A stretch of 50,270 bases of DNA from assembly GCA_031292275.1 (NCBI GenBank), contig JARLHL010000054.1:1-50270 (forward strand), given 5' to 3'. The notes beneath the pieces were generated by a model. The model was not told where the DNA came from and searched no databases. It saw only the letters and a list, made by a program, of their open reading frames with translations. Both the position numbers and the translations under genes were made by a program. This DNA is from Desulfocapsaceae bacterium. Lineage in GTDB: Bacteria; Desulfobacterota; Desulfobulbia; Desulfobulbales; Desulfocapsaceae. Position 1 is the first letter of the stretch. Each line of letters starts with the position of its first letter. Shown here piece by piece: positions 18,321 through 26,528 of this stretch.

Positions 18321-20024
18321 ATGACGAGAATGATCGGGGCAATGGCCAATTTCCTTATAAAACCAGTTTGTTGTGCGTATGGCAAAACGATCGGGAGTGT
18401 GCAGTTGTCCATTCGCGGCCGCATCTGGCTGTGGAATGCAGTGGCCTGCACTACTCTCCTCTTTATCATTGTCATCAGCCTGTTTCAGGCCCATCGGAAC
18501 CAGGACGCCATTCAGCATATTATCCGGCAAAGCTTTCCCGGGATTCTGCTGGTATCGGATTTGGAATCCACCCTGGAACGTCTGCAGGCCGATGTCTCTG
18601 GCATGGCGCTGGAGACTGATGGAAACCAGAAGACCAGGGACCAGGTGGATCTGGCCCACCGGAAGGTCAAGCAGATGCTGGATAAGTGCCCGGATCTGCT
18701 GACGTCCGAGAGGCAGCGCGGTTTACTGGAGGAGTTGCGCGGGAGCCTGAAGGGCTATTTCAAGGCCGTCGACAACGTCCGGAAAATGGCTGTTGCCGGA
18801 AATCTGGAGATTGCCCAGGCTGTGCTTGCCGGTTCAGTGAATCCCTCTCTGGTTGAGGTGGAGCAGGTGGTTGACACCCTGAAGGTCGAGGCCGGACGGA
18901 ACCAGGAATCTGCCACCAAGAAACTTGGCCGGGACATGCGGCGGGCAATCCTTCGCTTTATCGGCCTTGCCGTGCTGGCTGTCGTTGTCCTGTTGAGCAT
19001 TGGCACCATACTGCAGCGACGCATTCTCCATCCGCTGCAGCTGATGGATTCGACCATACAGCAGATTACCAATGATCTGGATTTCACCCTTCGCATCCCT
19101 CGGCAGGGAAATGATGAGCTGGGACGCTCAATGGAGGCCCTGAACCATCTCCTCGCCACTCTGCAGAGAAGTCTGGCCGAGATGATTGCGGTGATTTACG
19201 ACAGCATCCAGGCAACTGAAATCATGCGCCAGGAGGCCAAGGTGGTCGAGGACATTGCTGAAACGGGAACCCGGGCCTCAATGGATATCCATCGTGCAGC
19301 CCAGGACATCGCCGGCCATATCCGGCTGATCTCTCAACATACCAGGACAGCCGCCGACATTACCCAGCAGTCAGGACAGATCGCCACGCGCAACGCCGAA
19401 ATCATCCGCTCGGGCGTAGCCGAGATCGACGGTGTGGAGGCCATAGTCAGCAAGGCTGCCCAGCGTATTTTCACCCTGGTTGATGCCGGGAAGAAGATCG
19501 GCAGTGTTGTCGGGGATGTGCAGAATATCACCAAGCAGACCAATCTGCTTGCCCTGAATGCGACCATAGAGGCCGCCCGGGCCGGTACCGTCGGACGTGG
19601 ATTTGCGGTGGTGGCGGGTGAGGTCCGGAATCTGGCTGCAGAAACCGAGAAGGCCGCCAATGAGATCGGACGAAGGGTTGTCGATATACAGGGCATTTCG
19701 ACGGCTTCAGCCTCGGAGATGCATCAGATGATCGATCTTGTAAACGCCAGCATATCGGCCACCCGCCCGGCGGGTGAGGCCGTTGCCCAGATCGAACGGG
19801 AGAGTGGTAAGGTCCTCAATGTCGTGTCCGCAATCTCGGATGCCATCTCAGCGGGTGATCAGTCCGGCGAGGAGATAACACATCTCTCCCAGGATATCGT
19901 CGAATTGTTGCATAAAGCCCAGTCGGCGGCGCATCGGACGGCTGATTCCGCCGACAACATCCAGGATATTGCCGCCCGCCTGACCGGCATCATTCATCGA
20001 TTTCGAATTGAATCGGCACACTGA
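18321..20024 (+). CDS. Methyl-accepting chemotaxis protein
   Basis: The protein has up to 567 residues: a first membrane helix ([14 protein letters not shown]), a periplasmic helical sensor of about 150 residues of the four-helix-bundle kind, a second membrane helix ([19 protein letters not shown]), a HAMP linker ([16 protein letters not shown]) and a cytoplasmic coiled-coil signalling domain. The hairpin tip [18 protein letters not shown]...[15 protein letters not shown] is close to the canonical CheA/CheW-binding sequence, with Thr in place of Ala. There is no CheR-binding pentapeptide at the C-terminus. Start choice is uncertain: ATGs at 18321, 18330 and 18342 are all in frame and none has a strong ribosome site. 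The ligand is unknown. Confidence 0.92.
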   Translation: MTRMIGAMANFLIKPVCCAYGKTIGSVQLSIRGRIWLWNAVACTTLLFIIVISLFQAHRNQDAIQHIIRQSFPGILLVSDLESTLERLQADVSGMALETDGNQKTRDQVDLAHRKVKQMLDKCPDLLTSERQRGLLEELRGSLKGYFKAVDNVRKMAVAGNLEIAQAVLAGSVNPSLVEVEQVVDTLKVEAGRNQESATKKLGRDMRRAILRFIGLAVLAVVVLLSIGTILQRRILHPLQLMDSTIQQITNDLDFTLRIPRQGNDELGRSMEALNHLLATLQRSLAEMIAVIYDSIQATEIMRQEAKVVEDIAETGTRASMDIHRAAQDIAGHIRLISQHTRTAADITQQSGQIATRNAEIIRSGVAEIDGVEAIVSKAAQRIFTLVDAGKKIGSVVGDVQNITKQTNLLALNATIEAARAGTVGRGFAVVAGEVRNLAAETEKAANEIGRRVVDIQGISTASASEMHQMIDLVNASISATRPAGEAVAQIERESGKVLNVVSAISDAISAGDQSGEEITHLSQDIVELLHKAQSAAHRTADSADNIQDIAARLTGIIHRFRIESAH

Positions 20025-20067
20025 TATCATGAATGTCCGGTTAAGGACCTGCATGGGGATTTAAATT

Positions 20068-20331
20068 ATGGAGAGAGCCTTGCTGGTCCGGATCAAGAGA
20101 TTCGGATTCAGCTCCTTCCGGCTGCTCTACATCCTCAATGACAATACGAGCATCGCGGTCTGGGTGGGTATCATAGTCCTGGCGGGGCTTGTCCCCATCC
20201 TCTTCAGCACCGGCACCGATGTCGTGAAACGGATTGTCGCCCCCATGGTGGGTGGCGTTGTTACTTCAACCATTCTTGAGCTGATCATCTACCCGGCCAT
20301 CTTTCTACTCCGGAAGAAACGGAGGCTGTGA
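20068..20331 (+). pseudogene. Remnant of a CusA-type heavy-metal RND efflux transporter
   Basis: The 87-residue reading frame ends with TDVVKRIVAPMVGGVVTSTILE and YPAIFLLRKKRR, which is the C-terminus of CusA/CzcA-type RND pumps (normally over 1000 residues). It also contains SIAVWVGIIVLAGL, which in intact pumps lies roughly 70-80 residues upstream of that end, directly joined here to VPILFSTG. This suggests an internal in-frame deletion as well as loss of almost the entire N-terminal part. A functional transporter is impossible. It could be expressed as a two-helix peptide, but decay is the simpler reading. Confidence 0.7.
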
Positions 20332-20604
20332 TGCGGGACGTCTGCACAATATTTTTGTTATTGACAGCCTGTAGCCCCATGGCTAGGGTAATCCCGTGGT
20401 CGGAATCCGAACGGCAAAGCATTGTGCCAAAAACAAATTCTGTCATATCCGTGCCCAGAGCATATCCGGGCAGGTCCTGAGCCCGTCGCCGCAGGAATCC
20501 TCCGAGAGAGAGGAACATCACGGAATTTGCCGAAGGCAACGTTTACTCCACGCCGAGGGCATTGCCTCCTGAAGGCTGTGAGAAAGATATTTTTGGAGAA
20601 TCAA

Positions 20605-21282
20605 ATGAAAATTCTATGGTGGCCGCTGCTCGTCATGGTCGCCTGCCTCTGGTGTTCGGCCAACGCCATTGCGGCAGACCCTCTGATGGACCGAATCAGG
20701 CAACTGGAGCCGAGCATCGGTGTCTATCCTCCTAACATCAAAAACGAGGAGGACTTGCATGCGGTCAAAAAACAGTACGCCGAAATCAAGTCGGAACTTG
20801 ACGGGCGCCTTGCGGATCACCCCGAAGACCAGGAACTCCTCTTCATGCGCGGGTACCTGCAGAGCATGGGGCATAACTTTGACTATCCCGGGGCATGGCA
20901 GGGGGCGACGGATGATCTGAGGGCCCTGCTTACCGCCAATCCGGCTCACATTCCCGCCCTGCTTGAATTGGCAAAGCTGTGGGTGAACAGCGATCCGGCT
21001 TTGGCTCCCGAGGCCGAAAAACTCTTCAGGGGGGCGCAATGCTATAAAGGAGATGAACCCCTGGAAGAGGCCCAGAAGGGCATCTTCTTCGCCCTCTATT
21101 ACCAAGGAAAGATGGCGGCAGCATTACGCCAATCCGAATATCTGAAGCTGACGTGGCCCGGAAACCCGCAATACCAGGAGCTCTACGAAATGACACGGAC
21201 CGTGCTGGCCCGATCCAACCCGAAAGGCGGTGTGAAGAAACACAAATCCGCCAAGCCTCCCATGGCAACCTGCGATAAATAA
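20605..21282 (+). CDS. Exported TPR-repeat protein
   Basis: This 225-residue protein starts with a signal peptide (ILWWPLLVMVACLWC, then SANAIAA). The mature region carries helical pairs with TPR spacing: LADHPEDQELLFMRGYLQSM, LRALLTANPAHIPALLELAKL, AEKLFRGAQ and YYQGKMAAALRQSEYLKLTWPG, resembling the C-terminal half of CcmI/CycH cytochrome c assembly factors. No haem-lyase genes are adjacent, so that link is weak. The start is set by TTGGAGAA eight bases before the ATG. The tail is basic (KGGVKKHKSAK). The function is not known. Confidence 0.7.
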   Translation: MKILWWPLLVMVACLWCSANAIAADPLMDRIRQLEPSIGVYPPNIKNEEDLHAVKKQYAEIKSELDGRLADHPEDQELLFMRGYLQSMGHNFDYPGAWQGATDDLRALLTANPAHIPALLELAKLWVNSDPALAPEAEKLFRGAQCYKGDEPLEEAQKGIFFALYYQGKMAAALRQSEYLKLTWPGNPQYQELYEMTRTVLARSNPKGGVKKHKSAKPPMATCDK

Positions 21283-21392
21283 TTCTATTTCTAAATCAAC
21301 ATGAGAACGCGAAGGCAAGCGAGCAGCGACGAGACAGTACATGAAGTGCGGAGAGGAGCCGCATGGCGCAGCCGACAAAGTTATCGTCTGAC

Positions 21393-21490
21393 TTTATATG
21401 AAAGTCTCCCGGAAGCAGCATCCTTGCCATACTGAAATGAGGAACTTTCATGTTTCGTTGAGGCTGGTCAATCTGGTCCAGCCCTGCTGG
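21393..21490 (+). repeat. Dispersed intergenic repeat, copy A
   Basis: A 98-bp unit starting TTTATATGAAAGTCTC and ending near CCAGCCCTGCTGG. It matches copies B, D, E and F; the left half carries TATGAAAG and CTTTCAT as an inverted pair, the right half GGCTGG/CCAGCC. It is directly followed by copy B. Confidence 0.85.
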
Positions 21491-21592
21491 TTTATATGAA
21501 AGTCTCGTTACGATGCTGGCCACAGGCCATACTGAAATGAGGAACTTTCATGTTTCGTTGAAGCTGGTCAATCTGGTCCAGCCCTGCTGGTT
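21491..21592 (+). repeat. Dispersed intergenic repeat, copy B
   Basis: A tandem second copy of the same unit. From GCCATACTGAAATGAGG onward it is almost identical to copy A (one difference, GAGGC against GAAGC), while the inner part of the left arm differs. This suggests local duplication or gene conversion. Confidence 0.85.
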
Positions 21593-22115
21593 AGAATTGG
21601 ACTAACACGCATGCACTGACCGGTGTAAACCGGTCCGGGCCTCATCCTTCCCTGAATGAAGCCTCCCTCGAATATTGAGGATATCCGCCCCTGACGATAC
21701 CTGCGAAAAAGTCAAAGGGGTTCTGTCATAATTGCGTGTGAGAGTATCCCCAGTTTTTTTCAGGGACGGCACATTCCTTTTGATTTTCCCAAGAGGCTTT
21801 CATCGCCAATACATTCTTATTTTCAAAGAGATACAAGCAGGAATCTTCTGGCAGGAACTGTCTTTGGCCAATTTATTCTTGGGTTTGATTTCTTCGCTGA
21901 TATCGCATATCCTATCTTTTACAAAGAGTCTTTGTACTTTCCTGTAAGAATTTCCCGCAATTTTTTTATAACCCCCTCAAGAGGGCCCGGAAGAGCGCCC
22001 GATGGCGCATATTCCAAATGCTGCCTTTCCGGTTGAACTGGCTATTTCAATCAAGCGGAGCTTTCGCCTCAAAACCATAAGTCTGTATTCTGATAAAAGG
22101 AGCCTGCGCAAAAAA
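21593..22115. other. Leader region upstream of the autotransporter
   Basis: No gene can be supported in this 523-bp stretch. It is AT-rich from about 21830 to 21970. A short frame at 21732-21947 is hydrophobic by composition but has no ribosome site. A small CCCTC/GAGGG hairpin is near 21974-21985. AAGGAG at 22097-22102 is the likely ribosome site of the autotransporter. Confidence 0.45.
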
Positions 22116-22152
22116 ATGACCCTGGTCTTCCACCTCCTGCCCGGATCCCCTC

Positions 22153-25137
22153 TTGCTTGTAACCCAGCTGTTCTGCGGCGGCCTATTTTCCCTGCAGGCC
22201 TATGCCACCGATTACACCAGCAGCATTACCGGCACGCAGGAATTGCAGGATGGCGACAGCCTTACCGTCGCCGGGATCGGACTGAACCAAACCAATGGAA
22301 CGATCACCGGTCTTGGCTCCCTGACTATCACTACGACCGGAGGCTTGGGGGCGCATGCCGTCTCTGCCCAGGGGGCTCATTCGCGGATCAATCTTGCCGG
22401 TCCGACGGTCATCGCCGCGTCAGGCGATGGCCTGCACGCAGATAACAGTGGGGAGATGAGTATCTCCGGCACATCCACCATTACCGCCGATGGGGATGGT
22501 GTCTATGCCAATAAAACCGGCTCACTGGTCGATCTTAAAGGCCCGACCCGCATCACCGTCAGCGGCAATGGCAGCAGGGGCGTCGCCGCTGAAGGGCAGT
22601 ATTCATTGTCCAGCACCGGCGGCATCGTTCAGAGCGCCGGAGACGTCAAAATTTTTACCACGGGCAGCTCCTCCCCCGGTGTATATGCCTACAGCGGTAA
22701 GATCATGCTTAACGGGACGACGACCGTCGACACCAAGACCGCTAATTCGTACGGTATTTATGCCGGTTCTTCTAATACCGCCAAAAATCTCAGCGAAATC
22801 TTCTTAAAGGACACTACCGTTGATACCGCAGGCTCCGAGGCCCATGGTATCTATGCCTATAACCAGTATTCCCAGATCTTTCTGGATGGGGCCAAAACCA
22901 CGGTCACGACTACTGGCAAAAAGGCCTATGGCCTCTTTGTGAACCTTGGAGGCCGGATTACCGCCGCGCCGGGTTCGACACTGACAGTCACGACGACAAA
23001 TACTGATAGCAGCGGCGGCGATCCGATTGGCATTTATGCAACGGGGGCGGGAAAAGTCAGCCTGGAAAACGTCACTGTCACGACGGCGGCGGCCAGGGGC
23101 ATGCTGGCGCAGGCCGCCGCTACGATTACCGCGACCGGGGCGGTGAAGATCAAGAGCGGCGATGTCGGCGTCCAGGCGGCCAACGGAGGACTCATCGATC
23201 TGACGGGCACGACCCGGATCGATACCTCGACAGGTTTAAACGCCCATGGCGTTAGTGCATCGGGTGCTGTCACGGTGGTCAATATCCATAATTTTATAAT
23301 CACGACCAAAAGCACCAGCCCCAGCCATGGGGCTTATGCCGATAGCGCGACCTTGAATTTGAAAAATGGCCGCATCAGTACGCTGGGCGCGGGGGCCGAT
23401 CTCTATCAGACGACCTGGGGCGGGGCCACGAATACGACGGGCATAAACGCCAGTGGGGTCAATATTTATACCTCCGGCGGGACGGGGAATAATTCGAACG
23501 GGGTGCATATTTATTACAGTGCCGGCTGGATCAGCATCGACAACAGCAATATCGTCACCGGCGTACAGATGGCCGCCGACGGTACGCCGCTGCGTAATGC
23601 CGATAATACCTACGCCTTCAACACCAGCGCCGGCGGTAACGGCATTGTGGCCGATTATGCCGGTACCGTCTATGTCAATACCGACCGGACGACGCTGCAG
23701 CCGACGGCCGGCACCAGCTCCATCATCGTGCACGGCGCGGGACGTGCCGGGATGATGACCAATAATGCCAACACCAAGATCCTGGCGGCCAACACGGATC
23801 TTGAAGTCTATGGCAATAACGGCCGTGGCTTGCTGGCGTCGAACGGGACAATAGGCATAACAAACAGCAGTATTTTTACATCGGGCGCAGGTGCCCTGGG
23901 CGTTTCCCTGACGACGTCCGCAAGCTCTGTTCTCTTCAACGGCGAGGGGAACAGCATCACCACGGCGGGGACCGATTCGCATGCAATCAGCGTTTCCGGC
24001 GGGGCGAAAAAGATCTTCGACGGCAGCGCCGGCAATGTCCTGCCGACGGTCGCGGTCACAGGCGCCGGTTCGGCGGCATTGAGGGCGACAGGGTCGGGCA
24101 GCGTTCTGACGTTGGCAGGGACGACGGCCTTAAGTACTTCAATGATGTCCGGCGCCGGCACCTGGGGGGCGAAGGCCGAAGGCCTCGGCAGCATTGCCTT
24201 TACCGGCAGCAGCTCGACCGGCGGCAGCGCCCTGTGGGCCAATTCCTCAGGCAGCCTGGTCCTGAAGGATCAGGCTGATGCGACAGGCTCGCATGTCAGG
24301 CTCACTGGAACCTCCAGTTCTCTTGACCTGCGGTCGCTGACCGGCGATGCCTGGATCGGTTCGCTGGAAGGGAACGGCAGCGTCCAGTTCGGCAGCAAGA
24401 CGCTGAGCTTGGGCAGCATCGGCGCCTTGGGCGGCAGCCTGCTCGACAATGCCGATTTCTCCGGCAGTTTCACGATTGACCCCGGCAGCACCTTCGAGCT
24501 CGACCTGGGGCTGGACAATCAGACCGGGAGCTTTGACCTGCCCTGGAACGGGCGTGATCTGACCAAGGCCGGCGAAGGGACGCTGATCTTCTCGGCTGGC
24601 CAGACCTACACCGGCACGACCACGCTGAACACCGGCCAGGTGCAGCTTGCTGCCGCGCATGTCATCGACAGCAGCTCGGATGTCATCGTCCACCAGGGCA
24701 CGCTTGACCTGGGCAGGTATGATCAGACATTCAACCGTCTGAGCGGTCTCGGCGGCACGATTCAGTTGGGCGGAGCGACACTGGGCGTCAATAATGCGAT
24801 GGACGGGGACAACAGCCACTACGCCGGGAATATCGTTGGCGCCGGCGACCTGGTAAAGACCGGAGCAGGGGAACTTATCCTCAGCGGGACGACGGGGTGG
24901 TCCGGCGACACCCACCTGGGACAGGGCACCCTGACCCTTGACGGCAGCAACGGCGGAGGGCAGCTGAACAGCGATATCTACGGCGTCGCCGGCAGCACGC
25001 TCAATCTGCATAACCGCGCTGCACTGCGCGGCATGATCGACCCCGCCGACGTCAATATCCGCAACAGCCGCTGGGGATCTTACGGCGGACTCCATCGTCG
25101 CCCGGCTGTCGCTGACCGATGCCCTGATCAGCTTTGA
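22153..25137 (+). CDS. Autotransporter passenger segment (open frame between frameshifts)
   Basis: The longest open part of the broken autotransporter covers the end of the signal peptide and nearly all of the passenger. It is made of short beta-helix rungs with repeated phrases such as GDGVYANKTG, SHGIYAYNQYS, GAHAVSAQG and NAHGVSASG, then SGTTGWSGDTHLGQGTLTLDG, which is the autotransporter-associated beta-strand repeat (PATR). There are very few cysteines. As a stand-alone protein it would need the upstream TTG at 22153 and would lack a complete signal peptide, so independent expression is unlikely. Confidence 0.6.
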   Translation: MLVTQLFCGGLFSLQAYATDYTSSITGTQELQDGDSLTVAGIGLNQTNGTITGLGSLTITTTGGLGAHAVSAQGAHSRINLAGPTVIAASGDGLHADNSGEMSISGTSTITADGDGVYANKTGSLVDLKGPTRITVSGNGSRGVAAEGQYSLSSTGGIVQSAGDVKIFTTGSSSPGVYAYSGKIMLNGTTTVDTKTANSYGIYAGSSNTAKNLSEIFLKDTTVDTAGSEAHGIYAYNQYSQIFLDGAKTTVTTTGKKAYGLFVNLGGRITAAPGSTLTVTTTNTDSSGGDPIGIYATGAGKVSLENVTVTTAAARGMLAQAAATITATGAVKIKSGDVGVQAANGGLIDLTGTTRIDTSTGLNAHGVSASGAVTVVNIHNFIITTKSTSPSHGAYADSATLNLKNGRISTLGAGADLYQTTWGGATNTTGINASGVNIYTSGGTGNNSNGVHIYYSAGWISIDNSNIVTGVQMAADGTPLRNADNTYAFNTSAGGNGIVADYAGTVYVNTDRTTLQPTAGTSSIIVHGAGRAGMMTNNANTKILAANTDLEVYGNNGRGLLASNGTIGITNSSIFTSGAGALGVSLTTSASSVLFNGEGNSITTAGTDSHAISVSGGAKKIFDGSAGNVLPTVAVTGAGSAALRATGSGSVLTLAGTTALSTSMMSGAGTWGAKAEGLGSIAFTGSSSTGGSALWANSSGSLVLKDQADATGSHVRLTGTSSSLDLRSLTGDAWIGSLEGNGSVQFGSKTLSLGSIGALGGSLLDNADFSGSFTIDPGSTFELDLGLDNQTGSFDLPWNGRDLTKAGEGTLIFSAGQTYTGTTTLNTGQVQLAAAHVIDSSSDVIVHQGTLDLGRYDQTFNRLSGLGGTIQLGGATLGVNNAMDGDNSHYAGNIVGAGDLVKTGAGELILSGTTGWSGDTHLGQGTLTLDGSNGGGQLNSDIYGVAGSTLNLHNRAALRGMIDPADVNIRNSRWGSYGGLHRRPAVADRCPDQL

Positions 25138-25412
25138 ACCCGGCGGGGCGTTCAAAACCCTGAGCGCGACCTCGATGGGCGGCAACGGCACCTTCGCCCT
25201 CAATACCAATATTGCCGGCCACCAGGGCGATCTGATCAGCGTCGAGCAGGTAAGCGGTGACTACCTGGTGCAGATTGCCGACAACCGTCAGGCTGCAAGC
25301 GGCAAACCGGCGCCGCTGAAGATCGTCAGTGTCAGCGAGCCGCAATCCGGCAATACCGTCTTCCGCCTGGAAAACGATGCCCTGACGGTGGAACCCTACC
25401 GTTTCGGCCTCT

Positions 25413-26396
25413 ATGACGGGCCAGGCGCTGGGACTCGATCCGGGCAGCTGGTATCTGGCAGCCCAGGGCCTGAGTCCACAGACGCGTATCGTCTTGGGCG
25501 GCGCTGCCAGTCAGGCCCGGAACTGGTTCATCAGCAACGATTCCCTGTTCAAGCGGATGGGGCAGCTCAGAATCAGCGAACCTGCGGGCAGCCAGGACGC
25601 TCTGCAGGCCTGGGGGCGCGGATATGGCTGGCAGACCAGGGCCGATCTGGATGAAATCCGCTACCGGGATGACTACCGCGGTTTCAACCTTGGCGCCGAT
25701 AGATCCTGGACCCTGCCTCAGGGCCAGCTGTCCACTGGCCTGTTTATCGGTGCAGGCATCAGCGAACGCGGCATCGAATGCAGCCCTGGCGATGCCAGGT
25801 CCGAGCTGACCTCCAGCGGCGTCTATGTCTCCCAGCTGTACCGGAGCGGCTGGTATCTGGACGCGGTGATGCAGGTCGGTCATTATAAGAATACCATCAG
25901 TTCCGCAAACGATCTCGGCCCGGTGCGCGGTGAATACGGCAATACCGGCTATGGCGCTTCTTTGGAGGTGGGGAGGCAGATTCCGCTGGCTGGGCAATGG
26001 TTCGTCGAACCGCAGGTCCGGGGAAGTTTTGTCCATTTCGGCGGATCCGCATATGCGACCAATCAAGACCTTGCCGTCCAGCTGGACGGTGCCGATGATT
26101 ATGATATCCGAGCCGGGGCCAGGCTGGGGCAAGATCTGGCACTAGCCGACGGTTTTCTGCAGCCTTATCTGTCTTTTATGTATGGCAGGAGCTGGATGAC
26201 AGGAGGCGGCCTGAGTCTGGCCGACGGCAGTTACCGCACGCAAACAGGGCGCAACTCCGAGCGCTATGAGCTTGGGGCCGGGATGGCCTGGCAGGCCGGT
26301 GCCAACCAGCAGTTCTTCATCGACTGCAGTTACACCCATGCCGATACCTATGACGTGCCCTGGCAAATCACTTTAGGGTATCGCTTGAGCTGGTGA
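25413..26396 (+). CDS. Autotransporter beta-barrel segment (open frame after second shift)
   Basis: This 327-residue frame holds the translocation unit: the alpha-helical linker region SQARNWFISNDSLFKRMGQL, then AWGRGYGWQ and about twelve amphipathic strands (FIGAGISERG, GVYVSQLYRSGWYLDAVMQ, LEVGRQIPLAGQWFVEPQ, ARLGQDLALADGFLQPYLSF), ending in LGYRLSW with the aromatic C-terminal residue expected for Bam-dependent insertion. It is intact in sequence but separated from its passenger by a one-base shift at 25416-25418. Confidence 0.7.
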   Translation: MTGQALGLDPGSWYLAAQGLSPQTRIVLGGAASQARNWFISNDSLFKRMGQLRISEPAGSQDALQAWGRGYGWQTRADLDEIRYRDDYRGFNLGADRSWTLPQGQLSTGLFIGAGISERGIECSPGDARSELTSSGVYVSQLYRSGWYLDAVMQVGHYKNTISSANDLGPVRGEYGNTGYGASLEVGRQIPLAGQWFVEPQVRGSFVHFGGSAYATNQDLAVQLDGADDYDIRAGARLGQDLALADGFLQPYLSFMYGRSWMTGGGLSLADGSYRTQTGRNSERYELGAGMAWQAGANQQFFIDCSYTHADTYDVPWQITLGYRLSW

Positions 26397-26428
26397 TCCG
26401 GCCAGTTTGGTCCAGCTATGCCGGTTTA
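26397..26428 (+). repeat. Dispersed intergenic repeat, partial copy C
   Basis: Only the right end of the repeat is present: TCCGGCCAGTTTGGTCCAGC followed by TATGCCGGTTTA. It begins right at the autotransporter stop codon, so copies of the family lie on both sides of that gene. Confidence 0.6.
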
Positions 26429-26528
26429 CAGATACGCTCTAAGGTTGACATGGGCAGGACAGTTCCTATAATAGCCTCCTGTAAATCCGGTTCTCCGGCT
26501 CATTCTTTCTGCTATCAAGGCTGTATAT

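Larger units (their letters stand above)
22116..26396 (+). pseudogene. Autotransporter gene interrupted by three single-base frameshifts
   Basis: Read across three frames, this is a type Va autotransporter of about 1,413 residues: signal peptide, a long Gly/Ser/Thr-rich beta-helix passenger, a junction with the typical WDLTADS strand, and a C-terminal barrel ending in RLSW. Removing one C from the C4 run at 22147-22150 joins MTLVFHLLPGS to LLLVTQLFCGG and restores a full signal peptide. Removing one G from the run near 25074-25077 gives RWDLTADSIVA. Removing one G from 25416-25418 gives YRFGLYDGQALGLDPGSWYL. All three are +1 in short G/C runs. The gene is either a pseudogene, a phase-variable gene, or the victim of read errors. 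The ATG at 22116 follows AAGGAG by 13 bases. Confidence 0.75.

Noticed and set aside
21732-21947. Hydrophobic 71-codon frame before the autotransporter
   Set aside because: The frame is hydrophobic because the DNA is T-rich; no ribosome site, no plausible topology.
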